In this document: one piece after another, positions 6,006 through 12,591 of the stretch
Position numbering within the stretch: position 1 is the first letter of the stretch
Layout of the letters: each line of letters opens with the position of its first letter
From: a virus
DNA: 25,086 nt
Strand: one strand, 5' to 3'
IMG/VR virus record: IMGVR_UViG_3300033144_002995
Span: 1 to 25,086 of that record
The notes under the pieces: generated by a model
Told to the model about the DNA's origin: nothing
Seen by the model: the letters and a program-made list of their open reading frames with translations, nothing else
Database searches by the model: none
Made by a program: the position numbers and the translations under genes

Positions 6006-7547
6006 ATGCAATCAGAAACGATAGTAAAGCACCTTAATTTTGGTGAAGATGCAAAAAATAAGATATTTTCAGGCATCGAACAACTTACACGGGCTGTTGG
6101 TTCCACTTTAGGAGCCAATGGTCAATGTGTTATCTTAGAAAACACTGTAGGAGACCCACAAATTACAAAAGATGGGGTAACAGTAGCCGATTCTATTATA
6201 CTTTTAGATCCAGTGGAAAACATGGGGGCTAAATTACTAAAAGAAGCAGCTCGTAAAACAGTAAAAGAAGCTGGTGATGGCACTACGACTGCCACGGTTT
6301 TAGCGCACGCCATATTACAAGAGGCATATAAGGCGATAAAATCGGAATCTCCGCGAAATATTAAAGAAGGCATTAATTTGGCTGTAGAAAAAGTAGTAAA
6401 ATACTTAGAAACACAAACCGCTCCGGTGGAGGGAAGTGTTATAGAACAAGTAGCTACCATATCAGCCAATAACGATTTAAAACTAGGTGGTATTATTGGA
6501 GAAGCTTTTAGAGCTGTAGATGAAACAGGTATAGTAATGATGGAAACTCATGAGGAACCTAATACTATAGTAGAAAAGATCGAAGGAATTCAATATGATA
6601 GAGGTTTAATAAACATGCACTTTGTAAATAATAAAGAAAAAGGCATTTCAGAACTTCACAACCCCTTAGTACTAATAATAGAAAACCATATCCAAAGCAT
6701 AAGGCAAATTCAAAGTGTATTGGAATATGTTATTAAAAACAACAAGTCATTATTGTTAATAGCAGATGTAGAACCTCAAGTATTATCTGCTTTAGCTATG
6801 AACAAGGTAAAAGGAAATATTAAAGTAAATGTTATTGAAGCTCCTGTTTATGGAGTAAACAAGAAAGATACTTTAGATGATCTAGCCTTATTGACCGGTG
6901 CTACTGTAATTAATGAAGATTTAGGAGATGATTTAGATTTAATAGACATTTCCATGTTAGGTACTTGTTTAAAAAGTACAACCAATAGAACCGAAACTAT
7001 ACTGCAACTTGAAAAAATACCGGAAGAAGTAAACGACTTAGTTTCTACTCTGCAAAAGCAAATGAATGAAACTTCTAATCCAGCAATTAAAGTAAAAATT
7101 GAAAAAAGATTAGCTAGATTATTGGCAAAGGTTGCAATTGTCAAAGTTGGAGCTAATTCAGAAGTGGAATTAAAAGAAAAAAAAGATAGAGTAGAAGATG
7201 CAATATGTGCTACTAAAGCCGCGATTAAAGAAGGAATAGTACCAGGTGGTGGTATTGCTTTAATAAATGCTTCTGAAAATATAAAACCTAAATGCAAAGG
7301 GGAAGAAGTATTACTTAAAGCTATACGAGCTCCTTTTGAAACTATATTAAGTAATGCAGGAATTGAAGAAATTCCCATAATGAAAAAAGGAGAAGGATTG
7401 GATGTGGTTACAGGTAAAAAAGTAAGTATGGTAAAGTCCGGAATAATAGATCCTTTACTTGTTACTAAAAGCGCTTTAAAAAACGCGGCTTCTGTAGCTA
7501 CTACTATTTTATCTACTGATTGTGTAATTAACAATGTAAGAGCATGA
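6006..7547 (+). CDS. groL: Phage-encoded GroEL-like chaperonin (Cpn60)
   Basis: 513 residues, aligning end to end with bacterial GroEL (548 in E. coli). The ATP-site motifs are present: ITKDGV (Asp56), GDGTTTATVLA (Asp91), VEDA (Asp398), PGGGIAL (414-416) and GIIDP (Asp482), so ATP hydrolysis should be intact. The usual TLGPKG loop reads TLGANG (34-39), losing the near-invariant Pro and Lys. The apical substrate/GroES groove is changed: RGYLSPYF in E. coli corresponds to RGLINMHF. The C-terminal Gly-Gly-Met tail is absent; the protein ends at NNVRA. It should form a folding chamber for virion proteins or for host proteins the phage needs. The next gene is a GroES-like protein overlapping by 4 bases (ATGA), the reverse of the bacterial groES-groEL order. 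Confidence 0.95.
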   Translation: MQSETIVKHLNFGEDAKNKIFSGIEQLTRAVGSTLGANGQCVILENTVGDPQITKDGVTVADSIILLDPVENMGAKLLKEAARKTVKEAGDGTTTATVLAHAILQEAYKAIKSESPRNIKEGINLAVEKVVKYLETQTAPVEGSVIEQVATISANNDLKLGGIIGEAFRAVDETGIVMMETHEEPNTIVEKIEGIQYDRGLINMHFVNNKEKGISELHNPLVLIIENHIQSIRQIQSVLEYVIKNNKSLLLIADVEPQVLSALAMNKVKGNIKVNVIEAPVYGVNKKDTLDDLALLTGATVINEDLGDDLDLIDISMLGTCLKSTTNRTETILQLEKIPEEVNDLVSTLQKQMNETSNPAIKVKIEKRLARLLAKVAIVKVGANSEVELKEKKDRVEDAICATKAAIKEGIVPGGGIALINASENIKPKCKGEEVLLKAIRAPFETILSNAGIEEIPIMKKGEGLDVVTGKKVSMVKSGIIDPLLVTKSALKNAASVATTILSTDCVINNVRA

Positions 7548-7804
7548 AAGCAATTGGTAAGTATATAATCATAACAGAACCTACTAAGAAATCTACTTCT
7601 ACCAAAGGTGGTTTACTTTTAAACGAAGAAAGCAGAGATGATATTAGATATAGGGAAGGTGTAATAGTTATGCCAGGAACTGAAGTAAAAGGAATTGAAA
7701 TTGGTAATACTATATATTTTGATAGACATGCTGGTTTTGGAATAGAAATAAATAATAACACTTACAAGGTCATTAAAGAAACAGATGTTGTAGTAATACT
7801 TTAA
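7544..7804 (+). CDS. groS: Phage-encoded GroES-like co-chaperonin (Cpn10)
   Basis: 86 residues (E. coli GroES has 97). It begins like Cpn10 (KYIIITEPT), then has a polar mobile-loop region (residues 14-33) with the hydrophobic GroEL-contact tripeptide in GGLLL (22-26; GGIVL in E. coli). It continues with REGVIVMPG, an IGNTIYFD strand matching the Cpn10 VGD.V.F core, and an ending ETDVVVIL that matches ESDILAI. The roof hairpin is shortened. Its start overlaps the GroEL stop by 4 bases, so the two are translated together. It should cap the phage GroEL ring, or possibly the host ring. Confidence 0.9.
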   Translation: MKAIGKYIIITEPTKKSTSTKGGLLLNEESRDDIRYREGVIVMPGTEVKGIEIGNTIYFDRHAGFGIEINNNTYKVIKETDVVVIL

Positions 7805-7807
7805 AAT

Positions 7808-8176
7808 ATGGAAGATCAATTTAAAGGAATAAGTAAGTTTGGTGGAGCAGCAAAATTAGGTATGCCAAAAGATCATAAAAACATGATGAGTGCTTTACAT
7901 AAAAGAGGAATGTTACAAAGTCCATTATTAAACGAAGGAGAAATGAGTTTAATAGGTAACCAAAGTTTAGATCCTAATGTGATTAATGCTGAATCATTAA
8001 GTACAGCAGGTCCTGTACAAGGGAGTCCTGATCCTATGCAGAAAACAGGAGGAACTTGGGAAAACCCAACACCTATGGTAGACGATAGCTTGGGTTACTT
8101 AACAAAATCCATGGACGATTATATGGAAAATATAACTCCAAAAGACACCGAGGAAAACGAGGATGAGGAAAATTGA
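7808..8176 (+). CDS. Hypothetical protein with Ser-Pro motif, acidic C-terminus
   Basis: 122 residues, not recognised. The N-terminal third is basic and methionine-rich (KLGMPKDHKNMMSALHKRGM), followed by LQSPLLNEG with the recurring Ser-Pro-hydrophobic motif (Ser38-Pro39). The middle is low-complexity (SPDPMQKTGGTWENPTP) and the end strongly acidic (DTEENEDEEN). It appears largely disordered. It starts 3 bases after groES and overlaps the next gene by 14 bases. Confidence 0.65.
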   Translation: MEDQFKGISKFGGAAKLGMPKDHKNMMSALHKRGMLQSPLLNEGEMSLIGNQSLDPNVINAESLSTAGPVQGSPDPMQKTGGTWENPTPMVDDSLGYLTKSMDDYMENITPKDTEENEDEEN

Positions 8177-8618
8177 TTCTGGAGATTTAAAAGAATTAAA
8201 TTTATTTAAACATTATAGGATAATAAGAAAATGGGTGAGTAAAACTTATCATATAAAAGAAGCTGATTTAGAATTGTTATTTTATTTGGAAGGAATAGGT
8301 TTATTTACCAAACAAGACTTTAAAGATGGTATTCATTCTTATAGTTGGGACAACAGAAGATGGAATAGACTATTAAAAGAAGATTGGATAAAAGTTTTTA
8401 GAACTAGAAATCGTACTACACAAAAATACAATATATATAAACTATCATTTAAAGCTAAACAACTTATTGCTAGAATATATAGAATTATATTAGGAGAAGA
8501 AGATATACCTGAAACTACTAGATCAAATAAAGTAATGAACAAGGATACATATTCTAATACGGTTTTAGCAACTTCCATTATTAACCTGAACAAAGATAAA
8601 AATAGATATGGCTTTTAA
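8163..8618 (+). CDS. Putative winged-helix-like DNA-binding protein
   Basis: 151 residues. The layout is helix (HYRIIRKWVSKTYHI), then ADLELLFYLEGIGLFTKQDF, then a basic segment with SWDNRRWNRLLKEDW and a beta wing-like turn (IKVFRTRNRTTQKYNIYKLS), then a last helix (FKAKQLIARIYRIIL). This order is what MarR-type winged helices show, and the protein is very basic. I infer DNA binding, perhaps as a late regulator or a virion DNA-associated protein. It overlaps both neighbours by 11-14 bases. Confidence 0.6.
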   Translation: MRKIDSGDLKELNLFKHYRIIRKWVSKTYHIKEADLELLFYLEGIGLFTKQDFKDGIHSYSWDNRRWNRLLKEDWIKVFRTRNRTTQKYNIYKLSFKAKQLIARIYRIILGEEDIPETTRSNKVMNKDTYSNTVLATSIINLNKDKNRYGF

Positions 8619-9204
8619 AATGAAAGGATATCCCGCACATAAAAGCGGAGTACAACCAAAAAGAAGTGATTCTCCAGTTAAAGCAATGTCTGAATCTGGT
8701 CAAGCAACTTTGACGGGAGTAGGAATGGGTGCGGCATCTGGAGCCGCAGCAGGAGCATCGTTTGGTCCTTGGGGTGCAGCGATTGGAGCTGTTATAGGTG
8801 GAGTAGCTGGTGGTATTACCGCCGATCAACAATGGAAGAAGGAACAAGAAATGGCCCGTCAAGAAGAAGCATTAGCAAGAAGAGTAAAGATTCAAGAAGA
8901 GATGACAGGTAGAAGAGAGAGACAGCAATTAGCTTTAAGTGACATGGGAAGAACTTCTGTTAAACTACCAGGAAAAACAGAAAATATAAATCCAGATGGA
9001 ACAGTATCTAATAGTACTACTGTACAATCAAAACCAATAAATTTAGGTTCTTTATACTCTCCATCGCAAAATTCTAAAAACATAGCTAAAAAAGGTTACA
9101 TAAAAAAAACACAAGGAGAGAAAATAACAGAGTTCAACAGTAATTCTATTAACATAGCTAATGAACCTACTGGAACTAACGTTTCTATTAACAAAAGAAA
9201 ATAA
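8608..9204 (+). CDS. Glycine-zipper membrane protein, possible internal virion protein
   Basis: 198 residues. It starts MAFKMKGYP; the alternative ATG at 8620 would remove four residues. DSPVKAM (Ser22-Pro23) carries the recurring Ser-Pro motif. Residues 36-70 are a glycine/alanine zipper (GAASGAAAGASFGPWGAAIG, then AVIGGVAGG), which could span or permeabilise a membrane. Next comes a charged coiled coil (KEQEMARQEEALARRVKIQE), then a polar Ser/Thr/Asn-rich tail. Such proteins are often ejected with DNA or sit in the tail of podoviruses, but this is an inference from composition. Confidence 0.65.
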   Translation: MAFKMKGYPAHKSGVQPKRSDSPVKAMSESGQATLTGVGMGAASGAAAGASFGPWGAAIGAVIGGVAGGITADQQWKKEQEMARQEEALARRVKIQEEMTGRRERQQLALSDMGRTSVKLPGKTENINPDGTVSNSTTVQSKPINLGSLYSPSQNSKNIAKKGYIKKTQGEKITEFNSNSINIANEPTGTNVSINKRK

Positions 9205-9209
9205 TTATT

Positions 9210-9368
9210 ATGCCAAGTAACGGACAAAAACAAAAACCTGCTGGAGTTAAAAAACCTATGCCAGGTCCTAGCAATGGAACAAAGACAATGATTTGTGGAA
9301 AGATTATGAAAATTAAACCACAAGAATATACTGCTTACCCTAACGCTGTAATGCAGGCAAACAAATAA
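9210..9368 (+). CDS. Hypothetical 52-residue basic protein
   Basis: ATG at 9210, stop TAA at 9366-9368. The product starts MPSNGQKQKPAGVKKPMPGP and ends YTAYPNAVMQANK. It is proline- and lysine-rich with one Cys (MICGKIMKIKPQEY). It fills a gap exactly between two other genes, 5 bases after one stop and 2 bases before the next start, which is the main argument for translation. No family recognised. Confidence 0.6.
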   Translation: MPSNGQKQKPAGVKKPMPGPSNGTKTMICGKIMKIKPQEYTAYPNAVMQANK

Positions 9369-9370
9369 CA

Positions 9371-9526
9371 ATGGAAGTAGCTGACTCAATAAAACTATAT
9401 GCTGTGAATACGGGAGCATTTATGGCAAGCTGTTGTGATTGGTTAGAGCCAACATTAAAAATATTATTATTGGGTGCTACTTTAGGGTACACTTTACATA
9501 AGTGGTATTTATTAAAAAAGAAATAA
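9371..9526 (+). CDS. Small single-span membrane protein, candidate holin or lysis accessory
   Basis: 51 residues, ATG at 9371 and TAA at 9524-9526. It has an N-terminal helix (MEVADSIKLYAVNTGAFMAS), then Cys-Cys-Asp-Trp, then one membrane helix (about 29-44, LKILLLGATLGYTLHKW) with a positively charged end (LLKKK) that should stay cytoplasmic. It is close to the amidase gene, and similar tiny proteins occur near lysis genes in flavobacterial phages as I recall them. A pinholin- or holin-like role is possible; the larger candidate holin is at 11525-11995. Confidence 0.65.
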   Translation: MEVADSIKLYAVNTGAFMASCCDWLEPTLKILLLGATLGYTLHKWYLLKKK

Positions 9527-9528
9527 AA

Positions 9529-9741
9529 ATGGGAAATTTTAGTAAAAGTTTTTGTAGTAAGTCTCCTTTCAAAAAAGAAGAGCCAACAGAAGAAAAAGAA
9601 AAAAAAGGAGTTAGTATCAATGATGGTGTTGAAAAATTTACTCCAGAAATGGCTAGAAAGTGGTTAGATCGTCATGATAAAGGAGAGATTAAATTAAATA
9701 GAATTGAATTAGCGAAAGCTAATGAAAGAGCTAACGAATGA
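9529..9741 (+). CDS. Hypothetical charged protein with N-terminal KSPFKK motif
   Basis: 70 residues from the ATG at 9529 (MGNFSKSFCSKSPFKKEEP), 2 bases after the preceding stop; an upstream in-frame ATG at 9502 lies inside that gene and is not favoured. Residues 11-16 carry the clearest form of the recurring Ser-Pro motif (Ser12-Pro13-Phe). A lysine/glutamate-rich linker follows, then a helical end (FTPEMARKWLDRHDKGEIKL) that could be a small folded domain. It overlaps the amidase start by 4 bases. Function unknown. Confidence 0.65.
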   Translation: MGNFSKSFCSKSPFKKEEPTEEKEKKGVSINDGVEKFTPEMARKWLDRHDKGEIKLNRIELAKANERANE

Positions 9742-10151
9742 GAAAGATAAATAAACTTATTGTTCATTGTTCCGCTACTCGCGAAGGACAAGATGTAACT
9801 GTTGAGACCATTAGAAAGTGGCATGTTGAAGGTCGAGGTTGGTCAGATATAGGTTATCATTTCTATATAGATATCTTTGGTAAAATACATAAAGGTAGAG
9901 ATATAGCAAAAATGGGGGCTCATTGTAAAGGCTACAATAGAAATTCAATAGGAATATGTTATGCGGGTGGTGTAGAAGAAGATGGAAAAACACCAGCTGA
10001 TACTCGAACATTTGAACAAGAGGAAGCTTTATTATGTGTACTTAGAACTTTAAAAGCTATGTATCCAGAAGCTGTTATTCACTCCCATAGAGACTTTGCA
10101 AAAAAAGCATGTCCATCTTTTGATGCAACAGAAGAATATAAAAATTTATAA
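9738..10151 (+). CDS. N-acetylmuramoyl-L-alanine amidase (T7-lysozyme type endolysin)
   Basis: 137 residues, a single-domain zinc amidase of the Amidase_2/PGRP family that cuts the bond between muramic acid and L-alanine in peptidoglycan at lysis. The motifs are IVHCSAT (zinc His10), IGYHFYID (catalytic Tyr40), SIGICYAGG (about 70-78), SHRD (zinc His117) and KKACPSFD (Lys123, zinc Cys125), the arrangement of T7 lysozyme. There is no cell-wall-binding domain or signal peptide, so release to the periplasm needs a holin. T7 lysozyme also inhibits T7 RNA polymerase; there is no sign of that partner here. The ATG overlaps the preceding stop (ATGA). Confidence 0.95.
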   Translation: MRKINKLIVHCSATREGQDVTVETIRKWHVEGRGWSDIGYHFYIDIFGKIHKGRDIAKMGAHCKGYNRNSIGICYAGGVEEDGKTPADTRTFEQEEALLCVLRTLKAMYPEAVIHSHRDFAKKACPSFDATEEYKNL

Positions 10152-10152
10152 T

Positions 10153-10437
10153 ATGAGAAACGTTAATACACCGTTCGGATCAGTATCTAGTCCTTTCATG
10201 AAAAAAGACATGGAAGAGATTAGAGAGAAACCTGGAAGTTCTAATGCTGGTAAATATCCAAACGTAAAAAAATCAGATTTCTGTGGCCCAGCAGGGGGTG
10301 CAGCAGAAGGTACATATCCAGTCAACACATTAGCTAGAGCAAAGTCAGCTCTTAAACTAGCACACAACGCTCCTAACCCAGCAGGGATTAAGAAATGTGT
10401 ATATAGAAAATATCCTGAATTAAAACCTAAAAAATAA
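10153..10437 (+). CDS. Small protein with DUF6582-like module and Ser-Pro motif
   Basis: 94 residues from the ATG at 10153, one base after the amidase stop; the longer frame from 10096 lies inside the amidase and is rejected. Residues 10-17 hold SVSSPFMK (Ser13-Pro14-Phe). The second half has the pattern GTYPVNTLARAKSALKLAH, a linker with proline, and CVYRKYPEL. I associate this YP[IV]...A..AL........V..KYP pattern with the DUF6582-type module, usually found appended to larger phage proteins. Two cysteines (FCGP, KKCVY) are present. Its role is unknown. Confidence 0.65.
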   Translation: MRNVNTPFGSVSSPFMKKDMEEIREKPGSSNAGKYPNVKKSDFCGPAGGAAEGTYPVNTLARAKSALKLAHNAPNPAGIKKCVYRKYPELKPKK

Positions 10438-10598
10438 TGATAGATAAAATGAAAAAAGTAGTATCATCTCCACTGTTTGCTTGTGCTTGCGCAGTAGCAA
10501 TGGGATTAATATTTCTTATGGAAAAACATCCGTTATATGCAGGTGTAGCGTTTGGATTTGCAGGATGCAAATTTTTAGACGCTTTTAGAACAGTTTAA
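10437..10598 (+). CDS. Small membrane protein with Ser-Pro motif
   Basis: 53 residues, ATG at 10437 overlapping the previous stop by one base (TAATG), stop TAA at 10596-10598. It has a basic N-terminus, then VVSSPLF (Ser11-Pro12-Leu) leading straight into a hydrophobic stretch (ACACAVAMGLIFLM) and a second apolar segment (LYAGVAFGFAGCKFL). It may have two membrane helices. Three cysteines lie in or near the spans. A lysis accessory or virion membrane role is possible. Confidence 0.6.
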   Translation: MIDKMKKVVSSPLFACACAVAMGLIFLMEKHPLYAGVAFGFAGCKFLDAFRTV

Positions 10599-10608
10599 AA
10601 CAAATACA

Positions 10609-10767
10609 ATGAAATCAAATAAAGCAGAAGGACTTGGAGATACTATCGAACAAATAACTAAAGTCACCGGCATTAAAAAAATGGTGGAAACAGTTAAGAA
10701 AGGTAAATGCACTCCATGCGAAGAACGAAGAAAAAAATTAAATGAAAAATATCCTTACAAAAAATAA
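10609..10767 (+). CDS. Small CxxC protein, conserved-looking phage hypothetical
   Basis: 52 residues, ATG at 10609, TAA at 10765-10767. The pattern GLGDTIEQITKVTGIKKMVE followed by GKCTPCEERRKKLNEKYPY matches a small protein type I recall from many unrelated tailed phages, with a helical N-terminal half and a CxxC in a basic C-terminal half. The CxxC could bind zinc if it dimerises. Function unknown. Confidence 0.7.
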   Translation: MKSNKAEGLGDTIEQITKVTGIKKMVETVKKGKCTPCEERRKKLNEKYPYKK

Positions 10768-10772
10768 CGGTT

Positions 10773-11111
10773 ATGGGCTTAATGAAGAAAATGTTTAGTA
10801 AAAAGTTTAAGTTAAATTCTCCTTATCATATTGATAATACTCCGGTATATCACGTGCCTGAAGAAGAAGGAACTTTAGGTAGAGCATTGGATACAGAAGT
10901 TGTAACTGTTAACGAAAATGTAACAGATATAGATCAAGAAAAAGAAATTGTATCACATGAGAAAGTTCATGTAGATCAAATGAAGAGAGGCGATCTTTCA
11001 TACACAGATAAACATATAATTTGGAAAGGAAAGAAATACTCTAGAAATTATAACAAAAAGTCTCCTTGGGAAAAAGAAGCTTATTCCAAAGAGATAAAAG
11101 CTAAAAAGTAA
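10773..11111 (+). CDS. Putative minimal zinc metallopeptidase (HExxH) with Ser-Pro motif
   Basis: 112 residues. SHEKVHVDQM gives a canonical HExxH (His62-Glu63-x-x-His66). PWEKEAY near residue 98 offers Glu100 or Glu102 as the third zinc ligand, in the manner of gluzincin-like peptidases. GDLSYTDKHIIWKGKKY between them should form the active-site sheet. KLNSPYHID (Ser16-Pro17-Tyr) is an N-terminal copy of the recurring motif, and KSPW recurs at 96-99. No signal peptide is seen. If active, it could process neighbouring small proteins or scaffold, but activity is not shown by sequence alone. An in-frame ATG three codons in is an alternative start. Confidence 0.6.
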   Translation: MGLMKKMFSKKFKLNSPYHIDNTPVYHVPEEEGTLGRALDTEVVTVNENVTDIDQEKEIVSHEKVHVDQMKRGDLSYTDKHIIWKGKKYSRNYNKKSPWEKEAYSKEIKAKK

Positions 11112-11114
11112 ATT

Positions 11115-11525
11115 ATGGGTTTATCAAGTAAACAACACAAAAAAGATCTAATGGAAGATAAGAGTCCAGTAGATTCAAGTAGAAGTGCTACTAAAAAAAC
11201 TGGATCTCCAGCTAGAAAAGCTAATTATGACAAAGATATGGCGGAAGAAAGAATTAAAATTAGACACGCTAAAGAAGATATCTATGAAGATGACAAGAAA
11301 AAAAGAGCATCTGAAAAAAGAGGTCCGGTAAAAAAAGATGGTTCTATGAAAGGTGATCAATCAGCTACACATAAGGATTATGCTAATTACAAAGGTACTG
11401 ACAAAGGATATCACGGTCATACTGGTGCTTCTCACGGAGATCAATCAGCTACACATAGAGATTATGAAGAGCATGGTCACATGAGTTCAGTTCATAAAGT
11501 GTTGAAGCATTCTCATAGAATGTAA
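11115..11525 (+). CDS. Hypothetical His-rich repetitive protein with Ser-Pro motifs
   Basis: 136 residues, hydrophilic and probably disordered. KSPVDSS (17-18) and GSPARK (31-32) carry the recurring motif. The charged middle is helical (DMAEERIKIRHAKEDIYEDD). The C-terminal third repeats GDQSATH[KR]DY twice and is rich in histidine (HGHTGASHG, EEHGHMSSVHKVLKHSHRM), which could bind metal. Its stop overlaps the holin start by one base (TAATG). No known family. Confidence 0.65.
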   Translation: MGLSSKQHKKDLMEDKSPVDSSRSATKKTGSPARKANYDKDMAEERIKIRHAKEDIYEDDKKKRASEKRGPVKKDGSMKGDQSATHKDYANYKGTDKGYHGHTGASHGDQSATHRDYEEHGHMSSVHKVLKHSHRM

Positions 11526-11995
11526 TGAAGAAAGAAAAAAAAGATCGTAAGAAATTTAAGGATACAAGACTAGGGGTTTTCTTAAAAGAGAAAGCTCCTA
11601 AAGTCTTAGATACTATAGGGGATATATTACCTAATCAAGGTGTATATGGTATTGTAAAAAATATTATATCAAGTGATACTAATATAGAGCCCAAAGATAA
11701 GGAAATGGCTATGAAGCTATTAGAGTTAGATATAGCTGAAATGGAGAATGTTTCAAAACGATGGGAGTATGACATGAAGTCAGATTCTTGGTTATCTAAA
11801 AATACTAGACCATTAACTTTAATATATTTAACAGTATGTATGACTTTGTTTATAGTATTTGATTCCTTAGATTTACTTTTTGACATGAAAAACATTTGGA
11901 TAGAATTGTTAAAAACATTATTGGTTACAGTTTATGTAGCTTACTTTGGATCACGTGGAGCGGAAAAAGTATTTATAACAAAAAATAAAAATTAA
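11525..11995 (+). CDS. Holin, GTA/3TM-holin-like family
   Basis: 156 residues. It has a basic N-terminus and amphipathic helices (residues 15-75), then RWEYDMKSDSWLSKNTRPLT at 79-98, a segment typical of the 3TM-holin family of phages and gene-transfer agents as I know it. Two membrane helices follow (about 98-117 and 125-142) and a charged end (RGAEKVF). It should form inner-membrane lesions that let the amidase (9738-10151) reach the wall. No spanin pair was identified in the window. Confidence 0.85.
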   Translation: MKKEKKDRKKFKDTRLGVFLKEKAPKVLDTIGDILPNQGVYGIVKNIISSDTNIEPKDKEMAMKLLELDIAEMENVSKRWEYDMKSDSWLSKNTRPLTLIYLTVCMTLFIVFDSLDLLFDMKNIWIELLKTLLVTVYVAYFGSRGAEKVFITKNKN

Positions 11996-11996
11996 A

Positions 11997-12590
11997 ATGG
12001 CACAAAAGCAATTTAATGATTGGGATCCTACTAGATCAGGATTAGAAGGTAACATGATGGCAGAGCCAAGAGTTTTTGCTCATGACGCTGTAGCTATTAC
12101 TATCGGAGCAATAAATTGTTCTGATGCTAATTATGGCATACAAATAACAGATCCAGGACAAGATTTCGTAGTAGGTGAAACTGTAGATTTAACACATGGA
12201 GGAACTGATGCAACATTAACTGTGGTATCTATTGATCCAGATAATAACGATGCAATTGCCAAATACCGAATCGACTGTGGAGATGTAGGTGATGGATATG
12301 AAGTAGGTGATGCCTTAGCTGGCTTATCAGGCAGTGCGGCAGGTAATGGAGTAGACATAACTATTACAAACATAGATATTCCTAATACTCAAAAAAGAGG
12401 ATGTTGTATTTATAATGGTAGTGCAGCTGCACAAAACATTACAGTGGTAATGGAAGCCGCTACTTATGATGGAAGTACAGGAACAGGGTATGATAGAACT
12501 GTTACTTGGTCAAATGTTCCATCTGGAGCAATAATGCCAATGCAGATAGTACAAGTTACTTCAGGAACAAACCTTTTAGCGATTTACTAA
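11997..12590 (+). CDS. Small tail/virion beta-protein with GxGY modules
   Basis: 197 residues, probably a virion surface or tail protein. It has two copies of a beta module of the form G.DF.VG..V.L..GG (about 52-70) and GDGYEVGDALAGLSG (about 98-113). The same module occurs once in the tail fibre 2654-5047. The C-terminal half has a QNITVVMEAATYDG strand pattern typical of immunoglobulin- or jelly-roll-like virion domains. Start at the ATG one base after the holin stop. It leads a run of likely adhesion genes. Confidence 0.65.
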   Translation: MAQKQFNDWDPTRSGLEGNMMAEPRVFAHDAVAITIGAINCSDANYGIQITDPGQDFVVGETVDLTHGGTDATLTVVSIDPDNNDAIAKYRIDCGDVGDGYEVGDALAGLSGSAAGNGVDITITNIDIPNTQKRGCCIYNGSAAAQNITVVMEAATYDGSTGTGYDRTVTWSNVPSGAIMPMQIVQVTSGTNLLAIY

Positions 12591-12591
12591 A

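Noticed and set aside
6848-7534. Long minus-strand frame (228 codons) inside the chaperonin gene
   Set aside because: It is the complementary shadow of a clearly conserved GroEL-like gene; its translation is Ser/Leu/Phe-rich low-quality sequence.
10096-10152. Longer start for the DUF6582-like protein
   Set aside because: It lies wholly inside the amidase end; the ATG at 10153 gives the usual 1-base spacing and a motif-bearing N-terminus.
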